In this document: in pieces, positions 1-8,961 of the stretch | Position numbering within the stretch: the first letter of the stretch is position 1 | How the letters are laid out: every line of letters starts with the position of its first letter | DNA from: Chondrus crispus | Taxonomy: Eukaryota; Rhodophyta; Florideophyceae; Gigartinales; Gigartinaceae | Length of the DNA stretch: 64,000 nt | Direction: 5' to 3' | NCBI RefSeq assembly: GCF_000350225.1 | Contig: NW_005179204.1 | Location: 43,216 to 107,215, forward strand | Program-made: the position numbers and the translations under genes | The notes under the pieces: model-generated | The model's database searches: none | Told to the model about the DNA's origin: nothing | What the model saw: only the letters and a program-made list of their open reading frames with translations

Positions 1-1067
1 CTGGGCATCGTGGGACGGATCCCACGACAACGTTGGACATACTTCGAGATCCGTCCCGCGTCATCCGAGGTAACGAGCCTCGAGGTGTTATCCAAGCGGT
101 ACATACGATAGTCAGCAACGGCGCTGAACTCTTGGATCATCGTATGTACCGCTTCGAGCCCGGGTTCAGCGGGACCCAGCGTGCCGAAGGAGGTAACCGG
201 TAGCGTACGGACGTCTACCGGACCTGGATGCTCGGCGTAACTCGCCGGCGGGTAGCCGCCCCAGCGGGGATCGACGGAGAACATCGGTTCTCCGGATCCG
301 CGGGCGGCTCCTCCACGGTCCTTTTCGTCCGCGTACGATACGCGGTCCACTTCCCGCCTACTTCAGGCGATAGGCGGCAAGGCTTGGGTCTCAGACGCGA
401 AGTTCGCGTCTATCGGAGGACGGCTTCCTTCTGCAGTCCGACTGGTAGCGGCACCTGTTGGACGCCAACCTTCGGGGGCGGCGGCGCTCGGAGGTACGGT
501 ACCACCGGGCCCTCTCGAGGGGGCACCGGGTAGCCTTTCGGCCATGGTACGTTCCATGTCACGAGCACGCCGACGAGTGGCGTCGAGCTCAGCGGAGAGG
601 TGCGCGAACGCACCCAATTGTTCTGCGGACGGAGAGGTTCGGTCCTCGGGTCGTCTCACTGAGGTCGGGCTCTCAGGGCGATCTTGCCCGGACGGTCCGG
701 GCGAGGCGAAACAGGAGTGTTCGACGAGCACTATCCGCCAGTGTAACTCGTCGATCAGTGCTCGGAGATTCTCTAAGCACTGCGTCACTCTATCGAACCT
801 CCCTTCACGCAGGGAGCGGAGTTCGGCCATACATCGAGTGTATACATGGTCCGATACATCGATCCGAAGGGAAGTACGGACTTCCTCGATGTATTCGGCT
901 ATACGTTCGAACATCGCCGCCGCCCTTTCCTCGGAGGATCCGAGCGACGGTTCGCGGTCACGAGGACCTGCATCGCCGTTGCCCGACGGGGCGGATGGGG
1001 ACTGCACAGCGGCCGGACTCCGATCCGCCGCTTCGGAGCGGATCGAGGGCTCAAACTCTTGGCTCAT
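1..1067 (-). pseudogene. gag of gypsy G0, frameshifted and cut by the window edge
   Basis: The reading frame from ATG at 1065-1067 (MSQEFEPSIRS) runs to a stop near 363. It matches the N-terminal third of the G1 gag, including the block RTSLRIDVSD and the heptad-like stretch around RFDRVTQCLENLRALI, which looks helical. Beyond 363 the homology continues in another frame down to base 1 (DVRTLPVTSFGTLGPAEPGL is recognisable), so there is a frameshift near 360. Capsid core and zinc knuckle lie outside the window. Upstream in-frame codons to 1307 are LTR sequence and not part of the gene. Confidence 0.75.
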
Positions 1068-1080
1068 CTCGACGCGATCG

Positions 1081-1582
1081 GTTCGACGCCTCGACGCCCC
1101 GGCGCGGTACTGGGTAACGATCCAGTACCGACGGACGGAGGCGGAGCCGGCTCGTGGGCGTACCGCGCGCGTCCTCAACCCGCGCTCGGTGCCGCTTCTA
1201 AGATAATTAGCGAGCGTTACCTTAGAATAAGCGGGAAGTCGGACCTTGACGGTCGGTGGGTGACAAGTCCGTGCTTGTCCTCCTCCACCGCCGCCGGTCC
1301 GCTCCATATTTAATGTACATAATAACCTATCATAATAGTACAGTACCGATGTACTGTAGCGACGTACTGTAGCGGTCGGTCGACACTGTAATACTGTCAG
1401 CCATCGGGGCTGACATTATACGTGTGTGCGCGCTCTTCGTTCCGCGTGTACACGTGTACACGTGCCCCCCTGTACTTGGGGGTACACGTGGTGGTACTGT
1501 AGAGCATCGAGCCCTACAGTAACCGATTCGATTCTGAGTTGATCTAATCTAAAATAAAGCCCCAGGGGGGGGTTATACTACA
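1081..1582 (-). repeat. G0 5' LTR remnant
   Basis: Matches the G1 LTRs from the GCCTCGACGCCCC block through to the terminal ...TTATACTACA. It keeps the TATA-like region (reverse complement of CATATTTAATGTACAT near 1305-1320), the conserved ATGATAGGTT motif, the inverted repeat TGTCAGCC/GGGCTGACA near 1397-1415, and several CACGTG boxes near 1446-1490. The other end of the LTR is deleted. Confidence 0.75.
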
Positions 1583-2251
1583 GTTCGTGCATGTGTAATC
1601 GTTTATGTCCCGATTGTTCGGGGCACGATTAACCACAGCCTATGTCTGTGAGGAGCTAGACTTCATGTTTGCTCGTTGCTCTTTCTGCAGCAGACAACTT
1701 TTCACAAAGTCCAAACTGAATATCTTTTCCTCATTACCGAGAGCATCAAGTGCAACGATGAGAGCCTCCAAACGGGCAGGCAGACCGTTGAGCACTGCCA
1801 TGGCCATCTCCTTGTCATCGATGTTTACGCTCATTGACTTGAGGATGGCTGCCAGCTGCTTGACACGATTGATGTATGCAAGCACCTTTTCACCGGAAAG
1901 CATCTCCACAGTGTAGAACTCACGACGTGCAGCTAGTTTGTTCAGCAAAGTGTGCCTCTCAAACACGTTGACAATAGCTTCCCACATCTCATGAGCAGTA
2001 TCAACATCACGTACATGCTCAAGATGCTCATCTGATAGGGAGAGACCAATCAGTGCTTTAGCTTTACTGTCACCTCTGATCCACTTCTTACGCTCTTCCG
2101 CGCGTTCCTCACTTGGAACTCTTCCCTCAACGATGTATTGGTCAACATCACGTAGAGCAAGCAGAAGTTGTATTTTCTGCTTCCACACGTAGAAGTTGGA
2201 GTCCGTCAGTTTGTCGATTCTGATGGATCCTCCTCATCCTTGATCTTCCAT
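1583..2251 (-). pseudogene. Copia-A gag fragment
   Basis: Homologous to residues 1-216 or so of the intact Copia-A polyprotein (YVWKQKIQLLLALRDVDQY, NVFERHTLLNKLAARREF, QLAAILKSMSVNIDDKE). These are blocks of the copia-type UBN2 gag domain. The start codon is at 2249-2251. A TGA stop five codons later, in the poly-glycine stretch near 2236, would abort translation. The gene ends at the gypsy junction before the zinc knuckle. Confidence 0.85.
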
Positions 2252-2423
2252 TTTAGTGCAAATAAACTTCAAGTATTCGAAAATCTGTTCGGGGATCCCA
2301 AGCCGTTAACCGATAGTCAACACAATGGCAAGCCCACCCGTCTAAGAAATTCGATATGATTACTATGAAGTTGCACTAGGAGAAATTTGCGAACAGATAT
2401 GTGAATTTATTTGGATGAAATCC

Positions 2424-2966
2424 CTAACTATTATGTTCACAAACTACCTTTAAGTGTGCGGCACTGTTCTCGTGGCACTTCAGGTGCCCGTGAGACTCAA
2501 AGACGCGATTGCAAGGGATACAACGCGGAGTCTCCTTTGCGTTGGCAACTTGAATGCGATGAGACCTAGACTGAATGTGGTCGTAAAAGGCCTTCGCACT
2601 ATTGCCACTAACGCCGCACACTTTACAATACCGCTTATACCGCGGGCACACCTTACGATTCCTCTTGCGCTCACGCTTAAACTCTTTATCCGCGAGAACA
2701 GCCGCTTTCCGAGCAGAAAGTCGATGCGTAGTTTTCTTTATTGGTGCGGGAACAGAGAGCAGAATACGAGGAATCTTATAAGGTGCGCAGCTCGAGGACG
2801 GACCCGGAAGCGCGAGCCAAGGCGAAGGTTGATCCTCAGGCTCAAGCACCTCAACGGATACGACCTCCGATGTCCGAACCGTTCGACCGGTGACCAGCTT
2901 CCCAGGCGCAGAGCGCACCGGTACTAATTCCAGATCTAACACAACCCCGTAAAAACAGGTATTCAC
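2424..2966 (-). CDS. Copia-A accessory ORF with two U1-type zinc fingers
   Basis: A 180-residue protein encoded between the LTR/leader and gag on the element's coding strand. Residues 114-136 and 149-171 each fit C-X2-C-X12-H-X5-H, the spacing of U1/JAZ-type C2H2 fingers known to bind RNA, often double-stranded. The region before them is basic (KEFKRERKRNRKVCPRYKRY). The first 80 residues are Pro/Ser-rich. Copies of the same ORF occur at 13253, 35461 and 41825. In this copy both fingers keep all Cys and His ligands. A role in RNA packaging or silencing evasion is only a guess. Confidence 0.65.
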   Translation of the reverse strand: MNTCFYGVVLDLELVPVRSAPGKLVTGRTVRTSEVVSVEVLEPEDQPSPWLALPGPSSSCAPYKIPRILLSVPAPIKKTTHRLSARKAAVLADKEFKRERKRNRKVCPRYKRYCKVCGVSGNSAKAFYDHIQSRSHRIQVANAKETPRCIPCNRVFESHGHLKCHENSAAHLKVVCEHNS

Positions 2967-3458
2967 AATAAGGAATATGAAGGTAATCGTCAGTAACAGA
3001 TTTTGGAATTATTGCTCTTAAGAACCACCAAAACGTGCAAAGACAATCACTTAGATGTGTAGGAAATGGAAAGAAACTCAAAACTTACTTTGCATGAGAG
3101 AACAAAGAAAAACCAAATGCGAGATTGACGACGACGGCGGAAGCGGGAGCGGAAACGAAGCCGAAGACCAAATACAGAGACAGCAGCAAGAACCACAGCA
3201 AGAACAAAAGCCAAACCAAAAACAAAGACAACGAAGACAGCGGGGGCAATGACCAAAACCAATTCACACAAGAGAGCAAGAACGACAGCAGCAGCGAAAA
3301 CCAAAACCAAGAACGACGGCAAGAACGAGAGCGACAACGACAGCGAGAAAACCAACCGAAACAACGACGAGAAACGGCAGCGAAAACGACAGCGACAACG
3401 ACGGCAGAAACAACGGAACGAGAACGACATACTCATGCAGTGAAACGACAGCGAGGGA
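2967..3458 (-). other. Copia-A 5' leader, low-complexity
   Basis: On the element's sense strand this is a pyrimidine-rich, CGTT/CGCTGT-like simple sequence between the primer site and the zinc-finger ORF. Long ORFs appear on both strands because of the composition, and I do not regard them as genes. A good splice-donor match (reverse complement of AACTTACTTTGC near 3091-3102, reading GCAAAGTAAGTT) is kept in all Copia-A copies. Confidence 0.6.
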
Positions 3459-3472
3459 CTGGGCCCATAACC
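3459..3472 (-). other. Primer binding site, initiator tRNA-Met anticodon arm type
   Basis: On the element's strand the sequence directly after the LTR is GGTTATGGGCCCAG. This is the complement of CUGGGCCCAUAACC, the anticodon arm of eukaryotic initiator tRNA-Met, as used by Drosophila copia through a half-tRNA primer. Confidence 0.85.
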
Positions 3473-4722
3473 TAATGGTAGGTTCGGAGGGGCAAGGGAA
3501 AGAAGGAGGGCAGGTTGATGTGTGTGAGTGAAGGAGTTGGTGCCGAGGTTTACTTGGAGCCGTCTTTCGGCGATACTTATATACTTTGAGTGTTACACTA
3601 TCCCATTACTTTGGCACCTGGTAAACCGTACTCACCATATGCGCGACCAAGCGCGGTCCTCTTCTGGCCCGTCCACACTGTTCTATTTCCACCTTACGAA
3701 TTGACAATTGACTATCAGTGCACAACAGTTTCTACACATTTCGAGTGACTGTAAACCATGGCCCTATGCATGCAATCGTTTCACACGTTACTAATCTGCA
3801 TCCAGACATGACAGAATATATTCTTGCACAATGAACAACTTGGCATCTCTCTATTTCCAACAATGCAAAGTCCTGTCATATCTCAGTCCCCATACATGCC
3901 CTTGTTTCGTACCTTACTAATTTCGGTACACACTGCCAGACAACTATCACGGATAGCAACAATGTGCATCCAGACTTTCTACACATCTCACGTGATATCC
4001 GATGTGAATCACACGAGTACTGTCATCAACTTGCATCCAACGGCGCACCATAACGAGAGCACAGTACAACGTCGCATGCTGACGAGAGTGTAGTACAACG
4101 GCGCATGCTGATGAAAGGGTCGCATACGGCGTGACGCGTACACTGAATACTCACGTAAGTACATGTCTCTTGCGAGAAATACTTGTTGTACTTTTAATTC
4201 ACATGTACTGTGCTCGGACACGCGCCGGACCGTATGTAGGCGACGTGTACAAGTGTACGTACACACAGCAACCTGGCGATGTGTACATGTGTACACGGCA
4301 CACAAGTGTCCACCGCCAAGGCCACGCGTAAATACCCATTACAACCATGGTGAACAACTTGAAACCCCCGAAATGATGTAATTAAAACGTATACCGATCA
4401 TTCAAGATATATCACCAGCATGACTGCATATAAGTGGACAATAACAGACCAATAGAATTGCAGCATTCGAACCGACACCCAATAGATTTGCAGTATTGCC
4501 TGTGTAGCCCTACAACGGTTTGGGCAAAATGCAAATTTTCGGCATTTATGCAAATTTGCATAACCCTCCAAAAGTCCACTTTCGTCCGCAGAACCCCAAA
4601 ATCTGAGAAAATACACGGGTTATGTAGTGATATGGGGTGAGGGTCCGGACCTTCGAGTCATGTACACGTGTCGCTCGATTTTGCACTTTGCAGATAACAG
4701 CATGTGGTCGCACATTTTCAAT
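3473..4722 (-). repeat. Copia-A LTR, subtype b
   Basis: A 1,250-bp LTR running TAATGGTAGG...CACATTTTCAAT on the plus strand. The last base (A) of the usual TTCAATA end is missing at the junction with the RT fragment. It contains CCAATAGA boxes near 4450 and 4480 and many GTACACGTGTAC-like motifs near 4240-4300. Confidence 0.85.
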
Positions 4723-5773
4723 GCAGGTGGGTTTTCGGAGTGAAGCAACTTCCTGACGAGTCCAGAAAATTGGTCTAAATTGCAAAGGGACGTCTTGCAG
4801 CACGAGGCTTTCAACAAGTAGAAGGCATCGATTACACTGAAACTTTCGCCCCTGTCATCAAGTTCACAACTATCCGTGTGCTGCTGGCACTGGTTGCGCA
4901 CTTTGACCTTGAGCTGCATCAGATGGACGTGGTGACTGCCTTCCTCAACGGTGAACTTCACGAAGAAATCTACATGGAGCAACCTGAAGGATGCATCGAC
5001 AAAGTCAAACCTGATTCGGTGTGTAAACTTCTGAAAGCAATCTATGGTCTTAAGCAAGCCCATCGCCAATGGCATAGTAAGATCGATGAGTTTCTGATCA
5101 CTGAACTTGATTTCAACACTACACGCAGCGACCCATGTCTTTACATTCGACGTCAAGGCAATGTCATCATGATTATCGCGTTGTACGTGGACGATCTGCT
5201 GCTAGCTGGAAGTGACTTGGAGGCCATATAATGGATAAAAAATGAACTCAACAAACGATTCGATATGAAAGACCTTGGCGAAGCAAAGACTTGTATTGGT
5301 CTAGAGATCGACCGTATACGTTCTAAACACGTCCTGACCGTCACGCAGTCGAAGTATGCCCAAGCAGTACTGAAACGGTTCAAAATGTCGGCATGCAATC
5401 CTTGCGTTACTCCGATGGAACAGTCTCGACATGTCACAATGCAAGTGGCCGAAACTGGCACTGATGACAACCCATGCTTTGAACCATATCGTCAGGCCAT
5501 TGGATGTCTAATGTTCCTAATGGTCGGGACCCGCCCCGATATTGCGTTCGCCATTGGAAAGTTATCTCAACACTGTGCCGACCCTCACGAGTCGCACTGG
5601 TCAGGTGTGAAACGTGTTTTGAGATACTTGCGTGGGTCCCAGCATCTTGGAATGGTGTTTGGTAAAGATGATCTTGGTACGGAACTTCATGGATATAGCG
5701 ACGCAGATTCGGGTGGATGCCTTGAATCACGAAAATCAACGAGTGGGTACGTGTTCAAGCTTTGTGATGGGCC
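4723..5773 (+). pseudogene. Copia-A reverse transcriptase/RNase H fragment (plus strand)
   Basis: Homologous to about residues 898-1248 of the Copia-A polyprotein: VFGVKQLPDES, the RT core QMDVVTAFLNG, the active-site box YVDDLLLAGSD near 5185-5217, and the start of RNase H (GYSDADS, where the intact copy has W in place of the last S). In-frame stops at 4776-4778 and 5229-5231 inactivate it. The left end abuts an LTR of the same family in opposite orientation. The right end is the insertion site of Copia-B inside codons for CDGP. No gag, protease or integrase is attached. Confidence 0.9.
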
Positions 5774-6541
5774 TGTTGGAAATCTTCGACCACATGCTAA
5801 GCTACAAGCCTGGACAGATATTACACGTGTACGTCGACGAAACCTAACATGCTTGCAAGAGCATTCTCAGAATGTTTGGTCTTCAACGTGGACACGTGGC
5901 ACATTTGTACACGGTTGCACTTTCCTATCATTTCTGAGCATGTTTCAATGTTGGTGTAGACACGTGTAAGTTATGTACCTCATGGCACTCTACAGTACAT
6001 TCTGAACATGTTTCATTTTTCTCGATTTGACACGTGTGTGACACGTATGACATTTGTCCTACACGTGTGTGACACGTATGACGTATGTGCCACAGTGGTT
6101 ATTTATCGTAGTGTAAAATCTGTAATCTACAGTACAGTACATTCAGATATTATTGACTCTCAAACGGTCCGAAATTATTAGCAAGAGAGAGTGCAAGTAG
6201 GAAAGTCATTTGATTATCAACCGAGAGTGGAAGTAGGAGAGTCACTTGATTATCAACCGAGAGTGCAAGGAGAGTCATTTGATTATCAACCGAGAGTGGA
6301 AGTAGGAGAGTCACTTGATTATCAACCGAGAGTGCAACAGGGAGAGTCACTTGATTATCAACGAGTGCAAGAAGGAGAGTCACGTGACCAGCCTTAATGG
6401 CTCGTATTGTATGTAGTTCGAAGAGTATAAGTAGCGCCAATAGTTGGCGACCAAGAGTAAAATGGTATCAACTTTTTTTCCCGTCAACCACCAGCAACCT
6501 ACAACCATCCTTCTTCCCTCTGCCCCGCTGACCTTTCTATA
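5774..6541 (+). repeat. Copia-B 5' LTR
   Basis: A 768-bp LTR starting TGTTGGAAATC and ending CTTTCTATA. It matches 20002-20763. U3 contains several ACACGTGT boxes (5823, 5963, 6029, 6061), then a tandem repeat block (about 6182-6397), then a TATA-like GAGTATAAGTAG near 6422-6434, which probably sets the start of transcription. Confidence 0.9.
6182..6397 (+). repeat. Tandem repeat block in Copia-B U3 (5' LTR)
   Basis: Six units of about 33-37 bp built on GAGAGTCACTTGATTATCAA and CCGAGAGTG, ending some 25-30 bp before the TATA-like box. The position fits a repeated enhancer. The order of unit variants differs from the 3' LTR copy (20410-20624), so units have been exchanged or converted since insertion. 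Confidence 0.8.
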
Positions 6542-6555
6542 GGTTATGGGCCCAG
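6542..6555 (+). other. Copia-B primer binding site
   Basis: GGTTATGGGCCCAG directly follows the LTR. It is identical to the site in Copia-A and the TRIM and complementary to the initiator tRNA-Met anticodon arm. Confidence 0.85.
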
Positions 6556-7629
6556 TTCAACGCTGATCGTCGTCTTCGTTTTGGTTCAAGTTCGAGTTTC
6601 GCCGTCGTTCAAGTATCAGTTTGTTCAGCTCGTCAAGCAGAAGAAGAAGGTATCCGTTTCGGTCTCCGCTTTCGAGTTTGGTTTTTCAGTTTTTTCAGTT
6701 TTCGCCGTCGTTTTCAGCACCGTTTCAGCCGATTTTTCAGTTTGGTGGTCCGTCAGTTCCCAGTTTTTGGAAATCAACTTTGTGGTCTTGCAGCTTTGTC
6801 GTGGCAGTCGTTGTGTGAGCTGTGGGTGAGCCTTTCGCTAGTCGGGAGGAAGAAAGTCCCTAGTGGCCAACGCACTGCCAAATCCTCAGTGGAACATACC
6901 CTCGCTCTTGGTGAAAGGCTGGTGCCATTGGAAATCTGACTTGAGCGAGGGTCCGACCAAGAATCGTCGAGAGACGAATTACTGATCCTCGGGGAGGATC
7001 ACAGTGTACTGGTCTAGTCGATCCGCACTCTGCCTTCGGGAGGTGCGTCGGCGGTGTGGGTAACGCTCTCGGTATTAGCCCTATAGGTACGACTTCGGTC
7101 CCCTGGGTGAAGAGAATACGTGCCTAAACACTGAACCTCTCACTATACGTGTATAAGGTCGCGTACCTTGATTAAGTTCGCACGGAAGAGGGTGACCCAA
7201 GGAGTGATTGTGAACGAATCACACGAGTACGACGAAGGCAGTTTCATTCTTGTGTTGTGGGAGACCCTCTGAGGCAGTACCGTATCAAGTTTGGACAAGC
7301 CGATTTAGGTTGCAGGGACCGTTCGCGGTAGTAACCAAAAGTCCTGGTTCGTCTACAGGCAAAGTTGTTGTGCTTACTCGTGGCACGTTTGATTTAGTTC
7401 ACAGTCGAAAGACCCGCACTGGCGGACATATAGGGGTAGCGCTGTAAGGCATTTTTAAGAAGAATACGCTTGTTCCACTCCGCCGGGAACAAGCACCAAG
7501 AACGTTTCCGAGTAATCGCTACAAACTTCTTATACGGGTGGGCTTGCCATTGTGTTGACTATCGGTTCACGGCTTGGGATCCCAGAACGGAAGACCTTGT
7601 ATACTCGAAGGGTACCTCCATTCGGCGAA
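6556..7629 (+). other. Copia-B 5' leader
   Basis: About 1.07 kb of untranslated leader. The first 250 bp are pyrimidine-rich (TTCAGTTTTCGCCGTCG-like), resembling the Copia-A leader in composition. The rest is unique sequence that recurs at 44275-44709 and 49788-50225. No convincing ORF. Possible roles are packaging signal or internal initiation. Confidence 0.55.
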
Positions 7630-7686
7630 ATGGATGACCAAAGCTCTGGATCGGTCAGAATCGAGAAGCTGACGGCATCTAACTTT
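7630..7686 (+). pseudogene. Copia-B gag, first 19 codons before the insertion
   Basis: ATG at 7630-7632 starts MDDQSSGSVRIEKLTASN, which matches the start of gag in the copies at 44710 and 50226. Reading stops at the Copia-A insertion. The gene resumes at 15946. The flanking pentamer ACTTT (7682-7686) reappears at 15946-15950. Confidence 0.85.
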
Positions 7687-8950
7687 TAATGGTAGGTTCG
7701 GAGGGGCAAGGGAAAGAAGGAAGGCAGGTTGATGTGTGTGAGTGAAGGAGTTGGTACCGAGGTTTACTTTGAAGCCGTTTTCCTGCGATACTTATACACT
7801 TCGAGTGCTACACTATCGCTCTACTCCGACTCCCAGTAAACCATACTCTACTATGCGCGACCAAGCGCGGTCCTCTTGTGGCCCGACCATACTGTTCGAT
7901 TTCCACCTTACGAATCGATTCGTAACTATTAGCTCACAACTATTTCTACACATTCTAAATGACTGTAAACCATGGCCCTATGCATGCAACTGTTTCACAC
8001 CTTACTAATCTGCATCCAGTCATGCCAGACTTCATTGTTGTGCAACGAACAACTTGGCACTTGTCTATTTCCAACAACGCAAACGTCTTTCATATCACAA
8101 TCGCCATACGTATCCTTGTTTCTCACCTTACTAATTTCGCCAAGCACTGTCAGATAATTATGGCAAGTTATAACAATGTGCATCCAGACTTTCTACACAA
8201 CTCACATGAGAATACATGTAAATCACACGAGTACTGTCATGAACTTGCATCCAACGGCGCACCATGACGAGAGCACAGTGCAACGGCGCGTGCTCACGCA
8301 AGACTCGCATACAGCGTGACGCGTACACAGAATAATCGCACAACTGTATTCCTCTCGCGAGAAGCACTTGTTGTACTTTTGATTCACATGTACTGTACTC
8401 GGACACGCGCAGGATCGCAAACAGTCTGACACTGTAAAACTGTAAACCCTCATGTGCATACACCTGGATGCGTGTACATGTGTACGTACACGAATCCACA
8501 TGGCGACGTGTACATGTGTACACGGCATACATGTGTCCCGCCCGGGGGCCCCATGCAATTACCCATTACAACCATGGCAAACCACTTGAAACCCCCAAAA
8601 CAACGTAATTATGGCATATACAGGCCATTTAAAGTACATCACAAGGCCAATGACGCACACGTGGACAACGCTCGACCAATAGATTTGCAGCATTAGACCT
8701 GAGGGCCAATAGAATTGCAGTATTTCCTGTGTAGTCTATAGTGCTACGGGCCAAGGTTCCACTTGGCAAAACTATGCAAATTTGCATGACCCTCCGAGAG
8801 GCCACTTTCGTCCCCGGAACCCCAAAATCTGGGATTTTACACGTGTCATGTCGTGATATGCGTAAGAGCGCCCGGACCGTGCAGTCATGTACACGTGTCA
8901 CTCGATTTTGACCTTTTCAGATAACAGCATGTGGTCGCACATTTTCAATA
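7687..8950 (-). repeat. Copia-A 3' LTR (subtype a)
   Basis: Plus-strand ends TAATGGTAGG and TTTTCAATA. It contains a perfect 18-bp palindrome TTACGAATCGATTCGTAA near 7909-7926, alternating GTACATGTGTAC/GTACACG motifs near 8470-8525, CCAATAGA boxes near 8683-8715, and a TATATG/TTTAAA region near 8615-8640 that may be the core promoter on the minus strand. Confidence 0.9.
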
Positions 8951-8961
8951 TCTCCCCTCGA
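8951..8961 (-). other. Copia-A polypurine tract
   Basis: On the minus strand the polyprotein stop is followed by GATCGAGGGGAGA and then the LTR. This is the expected plus-strand primer. It is one G shorter than the Copia-B and TRIM tracts (GAGGGGGAG). Confidence 0.75.

Larger units (their letters stand above)
1..1582 (-). mobile_element. Ty3/gypsy element G0, partial (5' end, minus strand)
   Basis: This is a fragment of the same gypsy family as the large element at 20764-33860. It holds the start of gag and part of the 5' LTR, and the rest runs off the left edge. Its right end, GGGTTATACTACA at about 1570-1582, is the LTR terminus, and it abuts Copia-A gag sequence at 1583. Compared with G1, a deletion between the gag start (1067) and the LTR interior (about 1080) has removed the primer site and roughly the first 160 bp of the LTR as read on the plus strand. 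The copy is therefore defective. Confidence 0.85.
1583..4722 (-). mobile_element. Copia-A, 5' portion (minus strand)
   Basis: Contains, from right to left, a subtype-b LTR (3473-4722), primer site, pyrimidine-rich leader, zinc-finger ORF and the start of gag. It is cut at 1583 by gypsy G0 and at 4722 by an oppositely oriented Copia-A fragment. Pol is absent. The LTR differs from those of the intact copy at 7687-15565 in a diagnostic block (GAGCCGTCTTTCGGCGATAC here against GAAGCCGTTTTCCTGCGATAC). Confidence 0.85.

Noticed and set aside
458..1313. Plus-strand ORFs opposite G0 gag (155-220 codons)
   Set aside because: GC-rich mirror frames of gag. The homologous protein is on the minus strand.
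7742..8558. ORFs of 60-124 codons inside Copia-A LTRs (also at 14357, 36565, 47066 and 60288)
   Set aside because: They recur only because the LTR recurs, overlap on both strands, and show no protein-like composition or domain.
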